From Prochlorococcus sp. AG-409-J16 (GTDB lineage: Bacteria; Cyanobacteriota; Cyanobacteriia; PCC-6307; Cyanobiaceae): a stretch of 64,000 nucleotides of DNA. A program made the position numbers and the translations under genes. The stretch spans positions 124,001-188,000 of the forward strand of contig QCKB01000002.1 of NCBI GenBank assembly GCA_003215655.1, in the 5' to 3' direction. The notes beneath the pieces are model-generated. The model saw only the letters and a program-made list of their open reading frames with translations. It was not told where the DNA came from and did no database searches. The first letter of the stretch is position 1, and each line of letters opens with the position of its first letter. This document shows, piece after piece, positions 38,017-48,100 of the stretch.

Positions 38017-38943
38017 ATGCGTCAATTATTTGTTGTTGATCCAATCGAACAATTAAAGCCTGAAAAGGATTCTTCAGTTGCCCTAATGGAGGCAGCCCAA
38101 CGGGCTTCCCTTGAAGTTTGGATATGTACTCCTGAAGACCTTCAAGCTAGAGGTAATGAAGCTTGGGCGATTGCTTCACCTGTTGTTCCCGAACCATGGA
38201 TTAATAGAGGTGAGCCTCAACGGCGTCCGCTTACTGATTTCTTTTGTGTTTGGATGCGGAAGGACCCTCCAGTGGATGATGTTTATTTATATGCGACCCA
38301 TTTACTTGAAATTGCGGAACGTGATGGAGTAAGGGTTGTCAATAAACCAGCATCTCTTCGTGCTTGGAATGAAAAGCTTGGGGCTCTTCGTTTTAGTCAT
38401 TTGATGGCACCAACACTTGTAGCTAGCAGGGTGGCTGAGCTTGCATCTTTTATTAATGAATTTGGAGAGGTGGTTTTGAAGCCTCTTGGAGGTCGAGCGG
38501 GTCAAGGAGTAATTCGTGTGGGTGAGGCTGCTCCAGGAGTTGAAGCCTTGCTTGAGTTGGTTACTGATCAGGAGCGTTTGCCAGTCATGGCTCAGAAGTT
38601 TTTACCAGAAGTTATGAGTGGTGATAAAAGAATCTTGCTAGTTAATGGAGAGCCGTTAGGTGCAATAAATCGTCGTCCCGCTGCGGGAGATTTTCGGAGT
38701 AATTTGGCTGTAGGTGGACAGCCAGAATCTACAAGAATTTCTAGCCGTGAAAGAGAAATATGTGATGCGCTAGCCCCTTCGCTTAAAGCTCAAGGACTTT
38801 TTTTTGTTGGGATAGATGTAATTGATGGTTTATTGAGTGAAATCAATGTTACTAGCCCTACTGGCATTAGAGAGGTTGAGCGCTTAATGTCTATTCCACT
38901 AGCTGATCAGGTAATCGCTTCTTTATTAAATGGTTGCACTTGA
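38017..38943 (+). CDS. gshB: Glutathione synthetase
   Basis: 308 residues from ATG 38017 (TTG 38002 lies in grxC). ATP-grasp enzyme joining gamma-glutamylcysteine and glycine. [76 protein letters not shown] and [20 protein letters not shown] are all GshB hallmarks. The last 37 bp overlap menF on the other strand. Confidence 0.96.
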   Translation: MRQLFVVDPIEQLKPEKDSSVALMEAAQRASLEVWICTPEDLQARGNEAWAIASPVVPEPWINRGEPQRRPLTDFFCVWMRKDPPVDDVYLYATHLLEIAERDGVRVVNKPASLRAWNEKLGALRFSHLMAPTLVASRVAELASFINEFGEVVLKPLGGRAGQGVIRVGEAAPGVEALLELVTDQERLPVMAQKFLPEVMSGDKRILLVNGEPLGAINRRPAAGDFRSNLAVGGQPESTRISSREREICDALAPSLKAQGLFFVGIDVIDGLLSEINVTSPTGIREVERLMSIPLADQVIASLLNGCT

Positions 38944-40328
38944 AGATTCGGTGTTAGTTGAAGTTGATCGGCTAATACCGCAAGCTTGAGGCCAACTTCT
39001 TCTAACTCTTTGTCTGGGATTGAACCTCGTACAAGACCTGCGCCTGCAGTTAGTTCAAGTATTTGCCCATTTGTTTTTCCACAGCGAATCGCAACTCTTA
39101 GCTCTGCATTGCCTTCAATATCTATCCAGCCGATAGGGGCAGCATAATTTCCCCTTTCAAATGGTTCTAAAGTGCGCAACCAATTTAAAGCTTCTTTTCG
39201 AGGTAGGCCTGCTACTGCTGGTGTTGGATGAAGAGAATTTGCTAATTGAAGAGGTCTATGCCCTCGGGCATCTGCGGTTATCAGGGTATGTAAATGAAGC
39301 AATTGTCCATGCTTGGCGAGTTCGGGGGTTTTTGGACGCTTTCCATGAATTCCTTGTTTAGATAACTGGTCAATAATTGAAGTTACGACAATTTCATGTT
39401 CTCTTCGATCTTTAGCCGATTTGAGTAGACAATCTGAACTGGCTCCATAGCCAGCGGTTCCAGCGAGTGCATCACTAAAAAGTTGTCCGTTTCGAATGCT
39501 TATAAGACGTTCTGGAGAGGCTCCAAAGAATGCCTCATCTTTGTTGTGTTGCCATAGGAATCTACAACTGCTTTCTTGCTCATATCTAAGCTTTTCAAGT
39601 AGTTCTAGTGGGTTTAGAGAACTATCTAATTGAATTGATTGGCGCACGGCTAACACTAGTTTTTGCAGTTCTCCACTATTAACAAGATCGATTCCTCTGC
39701 TTAGTGCAGGCCGATAACAGTCTTGCCATTCCTGAGCTATGAAGCTTCCTTGGAATTTGTCTTTAGGTATTGATTGATTGAATTTATTAGTTTTTGATAA
39801 ACGCTCACTCATTAGCCATAACTGCTCTGCAAGTTCTCTGACTTCTGCTTCATGAGTGACTACACCATTGAGCCGAAGCCAGCCATGCGCACCTTTTCGG
39901 CTTAGTTGCCACCTCGGTAATACTGCTTGAACTGCAGGAGGATCTCCACCATCTCTCTTCCTTTCTGTTGTGGACTCAAAAAATGAGAATGCAAACAGAA
40001 TTCTTGGGCGCGCTTGCGCAGGCGCCTCAGGTGTCGCATCTGTTAAGTGGCCAAGTGTGGTATCGCTAAATCTTTGTGCAAGTTCAAATCTTCTTTCCCC
40101 AACAAGATTAAGTTGTTGAGAGAGCCCTGAAGCAGCAATACTAAGACCTGGAGATTTATCCCAGAGGAAGCGAAAGGATTCTTTCCCTTTTAGTAATGGT
40201 AGCTGTTGCAGTGGATCTATACCGCTAATAGGTATGGCAATGCTTATGACACTTTCATCGCCTTTTCTTCTGCACCAGGCCTTTCCTGCTGCAGCCAAAA
40301 TGTTGCTGAAACTAGAAACTGCCTTCAT
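38907..40328 (-). CDS. menF: Isochorismate synthase
   Basis: 473 residues, chorismate-using enzyme of the MenF/EntC type. Catalytic C-terminal domain: [64 protein letters not shown] and [20 protein letters not shown]. Converts chorismate to isochorismate, the first phylloquinone-specific step. Divergent from menA with a 73-bp gap. Convergent overlap with gshB. Confidence 0.93.
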   Translation of the reverse strand: MKAVSSFSNILAAAGKAWCRRKGDESVISIAIPISGIDPLQQLPLLKGKESFRFLWDKSPGLSIAASGLSQQLNLVGERRFELAQRFSDTTLGHLTDATPEAPAQARPRILFAFSFFESTTERKRDGGDPPAVQAVLPRWQLSRKGAHGWLRLNGVVTHEAEVRELAEQLWLMSERLSKTNKFNQSIPKDKFQGSFIAQEWQDCYRPALSRGIDLVNSGELQKLVLAVRQSIQLDSSLNPLELLEKLRYEQESSCRFLWQHNKDEAFFGASPERLISIRNGQLFSDALAGTAGYGASSDCLLKSAKDRREHEIVVTSIIDQLSKQGIHGKRPKTPELAKHGQLLHLHTLITADARGHRPLQLANSLHPTPAVAGLPRKEALNWLRTLEPFERGNYAAPIGWIDIEGNAELRVAIRCGKTNGQILELTAGAGLVRGSIPDKELEEVGLKLAVLADQLQLTPNLQVQPFNKEAIT

Positions 40329-40401
40329 AAGGGATGCGCAGTCATAGAGTAAGGCCTTCCATATGTATAAACCGTTACTAGAGGTCTAGGGGTTTAAGCC
40401 C

Positions 40402-41364
40402 ATGCAAGACCAGCATGCTGTTGTATCCCTTCATGCCTCGTGGGATGAACGAAGGCATCTTTGGAGGGCTGCGATTAAGTGGCCGTTGTATTCAGTTGCT
40501 GTTATGCCAGTGCTTTTGGCGGCAGGGTGGCGTTCTGGATCAGGACAAATTGTGCGTTTAGATCAGTTATTTGGTTTTTTGCTTGCTTCGGTATTGCTTT
40601 TGCTTTGGGAGAACCTTACTAATGATCTGTTTGATGCTGAAACGGGGGTAGATGAATTTAGTAAGCCCCATTCTGTAGTTTCTTTGGTTGGGCATAAGAG
40701 GCCAGTTCGGCGCTTGGCTCATTTGGTTTTGATCTTGGGACTTTTGTTGATATGTCTTTTGGCTTGGAGGAGCACTTTGACAGTGCTGTTTCTGGTATTA
40801 GCAAGTTGTGGACTTGGATATCTTTATCAAGGCCCTCCTTTTAGGCTTGGTTACAAGGGCTTGGGAGAACCTCTTTGTTGGCTTGCATTTGGACCTTTTG
40901 CAACTGCCGCTGCTCTTTTAGTTATTTCAATGCCTTTGGAGGATCCATTATTAGTCCCATGGGGCATTGCATTGACTTTGGGATCTGGTCCTGCTTTAGC
41001 AACAACCTTGGTTTTGTTTTGTTCGCATTTTCATCAAGTCGCTGAGGACGCAGCTCATGGCAAGAGGTCACCATTAGTTCGATTGGGCACTCGCCGTGCA
41101 GCATCATTTATCCCATGGTTTCTTTTACTGATATTTGTTTTGGAATGGATTCCTATTCTCCAAGGGAAAATGCCTATTACGGCTTTGTTGGGCTTGTTGG
41201 GCTTACCTCAAGGATTTGCGTTGGTTCGTTTGTTGATAGCACACCATGATCAGCCTGAGTTGGTAAGTGGGAGCAAGTTTTTGGCTTTGAGATTTCAGGC
41301 TTTAAATGGATTGGGACTTTCAATTGGTTTGGCTATTGCTCCTTTGTTTGGATGGGGCCTCTAA
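40402..41364 (+). CDS. menA: 1,4-dihydroxy-2-naphthoate phytyltransferase
   Basis: 320 residues, UbiA-family prenyltransferase with about eight or nine hydrophobic helices. The first Asp-rich motif is NDLFDAETGVDEF and the second region is HFHQVAEDAAHGKRSPLVRL. In cyanobacteria MenA attaches a phytyl chain to DHNA for photosystem I phylloquinone. Followed by menC after 16 bp. Confidence 0.93.
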   Translation: MQDQHAVVSLHASWDERRHLWRAAIKWPLYSVAVMPVLLAAGWRSGSGQIVRLDQLFGFLLASVLLLLWENLTNDLFDAETGVDEFSKPHSVVSLVGHKRPVRRLAHLVLILGLLLICLLAWRSTLTVLFLVLASCGLGYLYQGPPFRLGYKGLGEPLCWLAFGPFATAAALLVISMPLEDPLLVPWGIALTLGSGPALATTLVLFCSHFHQVAEDAAHGKRSPLVRLGTRRAASFIPWFLLLIFVLEWIPILQGKMPITALLGLLGLPQGFALVRLLIAHHDQPELVSGSKFLALRFQALNGLGLSIGLAIAPLFGWGL

Positions 41365-41380
41365 TTTTTAAGACTAGGAA

Positions 41381-42349
41381 ATGCGCGTAGCACTCGACAT
41401 CAAGCCTTTTTCTTTTCTTTTACGTAGACCTCTCAAAACTTCTACGGGATTGATAGACCGTCGACAGGGATTCTTGTTGCGGCTGTCGAATAGTGATGGA
41501 CGGACTGGCTGGGGTGAGGTATCACCATTTCAATTAGATGAGCTGAAGCTTTGTGAGCGTTCTCTAGAAGCCTTAGGCAGGACTCCTTTACGTAAGGAAT
41601 TAGAAGCAGAGCTGGTTGTTTCTCCAGCACCACTTGCCTTTGGAATTGGTGCTGCTTTAGCGGAACTTGATTTTTTGATTGGTGAAAAAACTTCTGAGGG
41701 TTGGTTAAAACCGCCACGTTCAGCTTTTTTACTGCCATCTGGGAAGGATGCTTTGGTTGACCTTTCTTTAAGGCTTGGGGAGGTTGGTTCACTAAGTGAG
41801 CCATTGACTTTCAAGATGAAGGTTGGAATAGCAACTAATTCTCAGGAGATCAGCCTTTGTGAGCAGATTTTGGCGAGAATGCCCGCAAGTTCTCGTTTGA
41901 GATTGGACGCGAATGGGAGCTGGAACAAAAGCAAAGCTATGGATTGGGCAGAACATTTTCGGCAAGAATCAAGAATTGAATGGTTCGAACAACCCTTGCC
42001 AGCAAATGATCTTTATGGACTTAGAACTTTGGCGAAATATATGCCTGTAGCTTTAGATGAGTCGTTATTAGAACAACCTGCGTTGAGAGAGGATTGGAAT
42101 GGATGGCAGGTTAGACGTCCACTTTTGGAGGGAGATCCAAGAGTATTGCTACGGCAATTAAAGGATGGAATCCCTTACAGAATGATTAGCACAACCTTTG
42201 AAACTGGGATTGGTCTTCGATGGATTCATCATCTGGCAGCTTTGCAAAAAAAAGGTCCTTCACCTACAGCTCCTGGTTTAGCTCCAGGATGGTGTCCTGA
42301 AGGGCCACTATTTAGTTCTGACCCGGAGTTGGTTTGGTTGGCGGCATGA
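41381..42349 (+). CDS. menC: o-Succinylbenzoate synthase
   Basis: 322 residues, enolase superfamily. TFKMKVG carries the KxK base pair (Lys145, Lys147), and metal ligands are Asp176 (RLDANGS), Glu203 (WFEQPLP) and Asp226 (ALDESL). The second catalytic lysine of the family, in a KPxxxG motif, appears to be Arg246 here (VRRPLLEGDP). Dehydrates SHCHC to OSB in phylloquinone synthesis. Stop overlaps the menE ATG (ATGA), so the genes are coupled. Confidence 0.9.
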   Translation: MRVALDIKPFSFLLRRPLKTSTGLIDRRQGFLLRLSNSDGRTGWGEVSPFQLDELKLCERSLEALGRTPLRKELEAELVVSPAPLAFGIGAALAELDFLIGEKTSEGWLKPPRSAFLLPSGKDALVDLSLRLGEVGSLSEPLTFKMKVGIATNSQEISLCEQILARMPASSRLRLDANGSWNKSKAMDWAEHFRQESRIEWFEQPLPANDLYGLRTLAKYMPVALDESLLEQPALREDWNGWQVRRPLLEGDPRVLLRQLKDGIPYRMISTTFETGIGLRWIHHLAALQKKGPSPTAPGLAPGWCPEGPLFSSDPELVWLAA

Positions 42350-43593
42350 GGCCATTTATCGATTTTCTGTGTGACCCCAGCAAAGTTGAGGCATGTGCTG
42401 AGAAGCTAGCTCATGCTTTGGATCGAGGTTCTTGGGTTCAATTGAGATCTCCTGGTTCGAAGTCGAATCTGATACCAAGTTCTTTATTGCCTATTGGCCC
42501 CGGGGTTGTTGTAGAAAGTGGCGGCAGCTCTGGAGGTCGTAAGTATTGCTTACAACCTGCCGATCACCTTGATCAGTCTGCTTTAGCAACAGCAAAATGG
42601 CTTCTAAAAAATGAGATCGAGCCAACCAATTCTTTGGTTTTGAATCCACTGCCATTACATCATGTAAGTGGGCTAATGCCTTGGTGGCGAAGTCGTTATT
42701 GGAAAGCAAATCATATTTGGCTGAAGCCTTCATTTATGAGAGACCCGTTTGCGCTAGAGCAGCTGTTCCAAAAGGTGCTTAAGAGTTTTGAAGGAACAAT
42801 TTTGATATCTCTTGTGCCTACTCAGTTGCAAAGGCTACTTAGTAATCCTGAAGGGGTACAACTGTTAAGACGATGTTCAATCATTTGGGTTGGCGGAAGT
42901 AACCTTTCAGACCAATTGGCAAAAGAAGCTAAGAAGCAAGCGCTGCGGTTATCGCCTTGCTATGGATCCACAGAAACTGCGGCAATGGTGACTGCACTTT
43001 CTCCTAAGGATTTTTTATCTGGCGTGCATGGGTGTGGTAAGCCGCTTAGTGGTGTCGAGTTAAAACTTTCATTTGAAGGTGCCTTGCAAGTCAAAACTCC
43101 ACGCTTGGCTATTGCACGTTGGACAAACGACAAGTTGGAGTCTCTTGTAGATGAAGAAGGTTGGTGGACTTCTGGTGATAGTGCTTATTTTTTCGGAGAT
43201 GACTTCAAGAAATATTTGGCAATTACTGGAAGAATTGATTGTGCGATCAACTCTGGTGGCGAAACAGTTTTTCCTGAACAGTTGGAAGGCAGATTGATGT
43301 CTTTAGCTGCACAGAATGGACTGCGACTTGAGTATGTTTTATTTTTGCCTCGGCAGGATATGGAGTGGGGGCAGAGATTCGTTGCCTTAGTAAGGTTTCA
43401 AGACCAATCTTCATCCAGAGAGTTCGCCTCCCGATTAGCCTCTCTTAAGGCACTGATTCATAATTGGCCCCCAGCTGAGCGACCAATTTCTTGGCATCAA
43501 TGCCAAGAATTATCACCTAATCAAGTAGGTAAATGGGAGAGGCGTAAATGGTCTAAATGGCTTGATAGGGATAGAGATTTTACTGCTGAATAA
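42346..43593 (+). CDS. menE: o-Succinylbenzoate-CoA ligase
   Basis: 415 residues from ATG 42346. ANL-family acyl-CoA synthetase: a P-loop in the form ESGGSSGGRKYC, the PCYGSTETAAM motif, GWWTSGDSAYF, and C-terminal LSPNQVGKWERRKW with the catalytic Lys. Shorter than typical ANL enzymes (500 or more residues), as is usual for picocyanobacterial MenE. Activates OSB for ring closure by MenB, which is not in this window. Confidence 0.9.
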   Translation: MRPFIDFLCDPSKVEACAEKLAHALDRGSWVQLRSPGSKSNLIPSSLLPIGPGVVVESGGSSGGRKYCLQPADHLDQSALATAKWLLKNEIEPTNSLVLNPLPLHHVSGLMPWWRSRYWKANHIWLKPSFMRDPFALEQLFQKVLKSFEGTILISLVPTQLQRLLSNPEGVQLLRRCSIIWVGGSNLSDQLAKEAKKQALRLSPCYGSTETAAMVTALSPKDFLSGVHGCGKPLSGVELKLSFEGALQVKTPRLAIARWTNDKLESLVDEEGWWTSGDSAYFFGDDFKKYLAITGRIDCAINSGGETVFPEQLEGRLMSLAAQNGLRLEYVLFLPRQDMEWGQRFVALVRFQDQSSSREFASRLASLKALIHNWPPAERPISWHQCQELSPNQVGKWERRKWSKWLDRDRDFTAE

Positions 43594-43669
43594 TACTTTT
43601 TTCAATTACTTTAATTTGGTTAAGCGATTATAAGACCATTGACTAAGTTTTATCGATTCAGCGAATTTT

Positions 43670-44128
43670 CTAGCCTTTAAACCCGATAGATGAAGCCTTT
43701 ATCCAGTTAGTAATTTCAGTTGGTAGATTGCATGTTTTTCTGGTATAGATATCGATCGACTTATGCAAAAGCAATCCAGAACCAATATTTTTTGAGTCAA
43801 TTAGAAAGGATGTTTTAACTTGGAATTGGCTGTTATCGATTTGTTCTGGGTGTATTGTTATTAATAAGCTGTCTCCCGTATATACGGGATATTTGAAGTC
43901 CGCTTCACAATGGATTATTGGTAATGCAATCTTTGTATTTTGATTGTTAATTGGATTAATTGGGAATATTTCATTCATCTGAACTCCATATCCTTCAAGG
44001 CTTGTTTCCCAGGCTTCATGGCACCAGCGAAGTAGATGATGAAAATGTAATACCCCAGCAGCATCAGTTTCCCCAAAACGAACGGTTCTATTTGAAATAA
44101 GCCATTGTTGAGCCTTTTTAGCAACCAC
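43670..44128 (-). CDS. 1,4-Dihydroxy-2-naphthoyl-CoA thioesterase (4HBT hotdog fold)
   Basis: 152 residues. The opening TVRFGETDAAGVLHFHHLLR contains the 4HBT catalytic Asp and matches the cyanobacterial DHNA-CoA thioesterase. It sits beside menA-menC-menE and would release DHNA for MenA. Ends convergently 77 bp from menE. Starts 9 bp downstream of the ndhH stop on the same strand. Confidence 0.88.
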   Translation of the reverse strand: MVAKKAQQWLISNRTVRFGETDAAGVLHFHHLLRWCHEAWETSLEGYGVQMNEIFPINPINNQNTKIALPIIHCEADFKYPVYTGDSLLITIHPEQIDNSQFQVKTSFLIDSKNIGSGLLLHKSIDIYTRKTCNLPTEITNWIKASSIGFKG

Positions 44129-44136
44129 GAAATTAT

Positions 44137-45321
44137 CTAGCGATCTACAGATCCCATGATTACGTCTATTGAGCCAAGGATTGCCATGATATCTGCTACT
44201 TTGTTGCCTTTGAGAATATGAGGCAGAATCTGTAGATTATTAAGATCTGCGGCGCGAATTTTGAAGCGCCATGGAGTTACATCGTTGTTTCCCTGAATAA
44301 ATATACCAATTTCTCCTTTGCCTGATTCAAGACGGGTATATAGCTCACCAGAAGGGATTTTGAAGGTTGGAGCAACTTTTTTGGAAACATATTGGTAATC
44401 AAATCCTGAGAATGGACTGTTTTTGCCTTCTGCCATTCTTTTGGCTTCAATATTTTCAGTAGGACCACCTGGGATCATTTCACAGGCTTGTTCAAGGATT
44501 TTTAGGGACTGGCGCATTTCTTCAATGCGAACTCTATATCTCGCATAGCAATCACCTTCTTTTTCAGTGGCAATTTTCCATTCAAAATCGTCATAGCATT
44601 CATAGTGGTCTACTTTTCTTAGATCCCAGCTAACGCCTGAAGCCCTTAGCATTGGCCCTGAGAGGCTCCAATTTATAGCATCATCTTTGCTAATTGTTCC
44701 AAGACCTTCTATGCGCCGCCTGAAGATAGGGTTGTTTGTGATGAGCTTTTCGTATTCATCAATTTTTGGGCCGAACCAATCACAGAAATCTTTGCATTTT
44801 TCAAGCCAACCCCATGGCAAGTCAGCAGCGACACCACCGATGCGGAAATAATTGTTGTTGATTAATCTTTGACCGGTGGCCGCTTCCCAAAGGTCGTAAA
44901 TCATTTCACGTTCTCTGAAGATATAGAAAAATGGTGTTTGAGCTCCTACGTCTGCAAGAAAGGGGCCAAGCCAGAGAAGGTGATTCGCGATTCGATTGAG
45001 CTCTAGCATGAGGACACGTATATAACTCGCCCTCTTAGGCACTGAGATATTGGCTAGCCGCTCAGGAGCATTTACTACTATTGCCTCATAAAACATTCCT
45101 GCTGCGTAATCCATTCTGCTGACATAAGGAACAAACATCACATTTGTCCTGTTCTCGGCGATTTTTTCCATCCCACGATGGAGATAACCGATTACGGGTT
45201 CGCAATCCACTACGTCTTCTCCGTCCAGTGTGACCACTAGTCGGAGAACCCCATGCATTGAAGGGTGATGGGGGCCGAAATTGACCACCATTGGCTCCGT
45301 GCGCGTTTCTAATTGCGTCAT
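44137..45321 (-). CDS. ndhH: NDH-1 subunit H (49 kDa, quinone-site subunit)
   Basis: 394 residues. [20 protein letters not shown] at the start, [42 protein letters not shown] and the C-terminal [18 protein letters not shown] are diagnostic. Part of the peripheral arm that docks plastoquinone and ferredoxin-dependent electron flow in thylakoid NDH-1. Other ndh genes are at 57.7-60.6 kb. Confidence 0.98.
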   Translation of the reverse strand: MTQLETRTEPMVVNFGPHHPSMHGVLRLVVTLDGEDVVDCEPVIGYLHRGMEKIAENRTNVMFVPYVSRMDYAAGMFYEAIVVNAPERLANISVPKRASYIRVLMLELNRIANHLLWLGPFLADVGAQTPFFYIFREREMIYDLWEAATGQRLINNNYFRIGGVAADLPWGWLEKCKDFCDWFGPKIDEYEKLITNNPIFRRRIEGLGTISKDDAINWSLSGPMLRASGVSWDLRKVDHYECYDDFEWKIATEKEGDCYARYRVRIEEMRQSLKILEQACEMIPGGPTENIEAKRMAEGKNSPFSGFDYQYVSKKVAPTFKIPSGELYTRLESGKGEIGIFIQGNNDVTPWRFKIRAADLNNLQILPHILKGNKVADIMAILGSIDVIMGSVDR

Positions 45322-45364
45322 GGGGCCATGGTTAAAGCAACTCTAATGATCTTAGGAAGGACTC

Positions 45365-46276
45365 ATGAAAGACCAATCATCCTTAACTCCTTCTCACGTT
45401 TTGCATCAGCCTGTGCTGGTTCAAGAGGTGCTTCATGCTTTCTCAAGACTGCCTTCTGATTTGTTAAAGGGTGGACTGATGGTTGATGCCACCCTTGGTT
45501 ATGGGGGGCATGCAACGCACTTGCTTAAGGCTTATCCAGATTTGCGTTTGATTGGTTTAGATCAAGATCCTAATTCTCGCTTAATTGCGGCTCAGTATTT
45601 ATCGTCTTTTGGCAGCAGGGTAAAGATAGTCGGGATAAATTTTTCGGAATACATTCCATCAGAGAAAGTTGTTGCTGTTTTCGCTGATTTGGGCGTTAGT
45701 AGCCCTCAATTAGATGTTCCAGAACGTGGGTTTAGTTTTCGTCTAGATGGGCCTTTGGATATGAGAATGAATCCAGATATGCCGATGTCAGCAGCAGATT
45801 TGATTGAGAAACTTGATGAGAGGCAACTTGCTGAAATTATTTACAATTATGGAGAGGAGAAATTTTCTCGTCGTATTGCTAAAAGAATTAAGAAAGACTT
45901 GCGAGAGGAAGGACAATATTCAGGGACCAAGGCATTGGCATATGCAGTAGCAGGTTGTTATCCTCCTCAAAAAAGATATGGAAGAATTCATCCTGCTACT
46001 CGCACTTTTCAGGCATTACGAATAGCTGTTAATAATGAGCTCGATGCGTTGCAGCGATTTTTGCAGGTTGCTCCTGATTGGCTTTTGCCAAAAGGTATTT
46101 TTGGCATTATTAGTTTTCATTCTTTAGAAGATAGGCAAGTCAAGAAGGCTTTCCTTGGAGACTCTAGATTAGAACGTATCACGCGTAAGCCTTTAACTGC
46201 TAGTCCAGAAGAGGTTTCTATGAATGGAAGAAGTAGAAGCGCAAAATGTAGATTTGCATGCAAGTTAATCGATTAA
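45365..46276 (+). CDS. rsmH: 16S rRNA m4C1402 methyltransferase
   Basis: 303 residues, SAM-dependent MraW/Rsm[34 protein letters not shown] (SAM site), [37 protein letters not shown] and [14 protein letters not shown] are all present. It modifies 16S C1402 in the P site. Divergent from ndhH (43 bp gap). Confidence 0.97.
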   Translation: MKDQSSLTPSHVLHQPVLVQEVLHAFSRLPSDLLKGGLMVDATLGYGGHATHLLKAYPDLRLIGLDQDPNSRLIAAQYLSSFGSRVKIVGINFSEYIPSEKVVAVFADLGVSSPQLDVPERGFSFRLDGPLDMRMNPDMPMSAADLIEKLDERQLAEIIYNYGEEKFSRRIAKRIKKDLREEGQYSGTKALAYAVAGCYPPQKRYGRIHPATRTFQALRIAVNNELDALQRFLQVAPDWLLPKGIFGIISFHSLEDRQVKKAFLGDSRLERITRKPLTASPEEVSMNGRSRSAKCRFACKLID

Positions 46277-46312
46277 TTGTTTATTTTGAATAGGATTTCT
46301 TTTCGCTAAGTT

Positions 46313-47464
46313 TTATTCGTCTCTAAGCTCATTGACGACTTCAATTATTACTTTTATAGCTAAATCAATCTCTTTCTGTGATGTGTCCTTCCCTAGACTT
46401 AGTCTTATAGACGATTCGGCTTCCTTGCGCGTATGACCTAGAGCTAGCAAGACATGAGAAGCCTTTCCTGAGGAACATGCAGAACCACTGCTGCATTGAA
46501 TTATCGGGCGTAATTTTCTGTGCAAAGCAACCCCTTTTACCCCTGATATTGTGATATTTAGATTGTTGGATAGGCGCTTCTCATGGCAACCATTCATTTG
46601 TATATTTGATAAGTTAGATTGTAACTGAAGCCACATATGATCACGTAGATATTTTATCTTTTTTTGCCGATTTTCTAAATCACGTAAAGCTATTTCAACC
46701 GCTTTTGCAAAGCCAACAATCAATGGTACTGGGAGGGTGCCTGAACGAAGTCCCTCTTCTTGCCCTCCTCCAAAGATAAGCGGCTCTATTTGGATTGATT
46801 CATTCTTGATCAAAGCCCCTATCCCTTTTGGCCCATATATTTTGTGGCTACTAATGCTTAGTAGATCTATGCCAAGAGCGTTAGGGTCTAGATGTATATT
46901 TCCAAATGCTTGCGCTGCATCACTGTGAAAAGTTATCTTTTTATTCCTACATAATGCAGCTAACTTTTGTATAGGTTGTAAAACACCTATTTCATTATTT
47001 GCGGTCATTATGCTGACTAATATTGTGTCATTTTGAAGAGCATTTTCTAATTGACTTTCATTAATTATTCCATCATTATTTGGATCCAGCTTAGTTAAAC
47101 TAAAACCTTCTTTTTCTAGTTCCTTTAATGGGTCTAGGACTGCCTGATGTTCTGTCTTAACAGTTATCAAGTGACCTGGCTTTCCAACTATTTTTGCATT
47201 TTTTCTTGCATATCCAAGTATTGATAGGTTATTGGCTTCTGTTGCACCACTTGTAAAGATTACTTGTTTCGGTTGAACGTTGAGGGCTTGTGCTATTTGA
47301 TCTCTCGCAACGCTGACAGCAGCAGCAGCTTGTAATCCAGATCGATGTTGACGGCTTGAGGGATTTGCCCAGGATTCATTCCAGTAAGGTTCCATTGCTT
47401 CTACAACCTCTTGTGAGCAAGGGGTTGAGGCTTGGTAGTCAAGGGCTATAGGGGCATTTTTCAC
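46313..47464 (-). CDS. Cysteine desulfurase (NifS/IscS family)
   Basis: 383 residues from GTG 47464, giving MKNAPIALDYQASTPCSQEV, the expected NifS start. The open frame continues upstream to 47638 but that part overlaps the divergent neighbour and has no family similarity. Motifs: TSGATEANNLSI, HSDAAQAFGN, SSHKIYGPKGIGAL with the PLP Lys, RSGTLPVPLIVGF and the mobile loop CSSGSACSSGKAS with catalytic Cys. Supplies sulfur for Fe-S clusters or tRNA. Confidence 0.9.
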   Translation of the reverse strand: MKNAPIALDYQASTPCSQEVVEAMEPYWNESWANPSSRQHRSGLQAAAAVSVARDQIAQALNVQPKQVIFTSGATEANNLSILGYARKNAKIVGKPGHLITVKTEHQAVLDPLKELEKEGFSLTKLDPNNDGIINESQLENALQNDTILVSIMTANNEIGVLQPIQKLAALCRNKKITFHSDAAQAFGNIHLDPNALGIDLLSISSHKIYGPKGIGALIKNESIQIEPLIFGGGQEEGLRSGTLPVPLIVGFAKAVEIALRDLENRQKKIKYLRDHMWLQLQSNLSNIQMNGCHEKRLSNNLNITISGVKGVALHRKLRPIIQCSSGSACSSGKASHVLLALGHTRKEAESSIRLSLGKDTSQKEIDLAIKVIIEVVNELRDE

Positions 47465-47519
47465 GGATCTATTTGAAATGCTGGGCAGGATCGTATTTAA
47501 TTCAATTTTTTCATCTGGT

Positions 47520-48026
47520 ATGCGTCGACTAGTAGGGATAGTGGGTTTGTGTTCTATTGGTTTTTCTATTGTGATCCCCTTAAAGGCTGGTGATCGAAAG
47601 ATTTTGATGGAGAAAGTGCCAGAGATGAGGCCATCCAATTTGGTTGTTTTGGTTAATCGCCCACATATCCGTGGTGGTAATTATTTTTTAGGTATTTATG
47701 ATTTGAAGCGCGATGAGGCTGATCAAGACCTTCGGAGGTTCAAGCTTTGGGAGGAATGGTCTTTTGACCTCAATATTCATAATGAATTGGTGCGTTGTAG
47801 TTATGAGGAGCCTTTGAGAATAAAACGGGATTCAAAATTCATATATGTTCGTCGCTTGAATCCTGGCGGTACTGTGACGTCTGCTAATCGTGAAGACCAT
47901 CTTGTCTGGTGGGCTGCTTGCTATCCAAAGCTTGCTGGGATGGATCCACAGAATTTTCATGAAAAAGCCCTGAAGATGGGTTTTACTACCGAGTTGATTG
48001 AATCTCAGGAAATTCTAAATAGGTAA
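47520..48026 (+). CDS. Conserved hypothetical protein with N-terminal anchor
   Basis: 168 residues from ATG 47520. It starts MRRLVGIVGLCSIGFSIVIP, a signal peptide or membrane anchor. The upstream in-frame extension to 47478 would overlap the desulfurase. The mature part has the patch LVVLVNRPHIRGGNYFLGIY and FIYVRRLNPGGTVTSANRED, but no known domain. Mostly charged. Divergent from the cysteine desulfurase, with a 55-bp gap that must hold both promoters. Confidence 0.65.
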   Translation: MRRLVGIVGLCSIGFSIVIPLKAGDRKILMEKVPEMRPSNLVVLVNRPHIRGGNYFLGIYDLKRDEADQDLRRFKLWEEWSFDLNIHNELVRCSYEEPLRIKRDSKFIYVRRLNPGGTVTSANREDHLVWWAACYPKLAGMDPQNFHEKALKMGFTTELIESQEILNR

Positions 48027-48100
48027 TGATTTGGACGTTTTGCCTTTAGCAAGCTTGAATTTAATATTGCTTCTAGATTCTTTGCAGTAATCGTTTTGCT

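Noticed and set aside
41388-41395. TAGCACTC, a CIRCE-like half site at the start of menC
   Set aside because: No matching GAGTGCTA half at the right distance; it is within or next to coding sequence.
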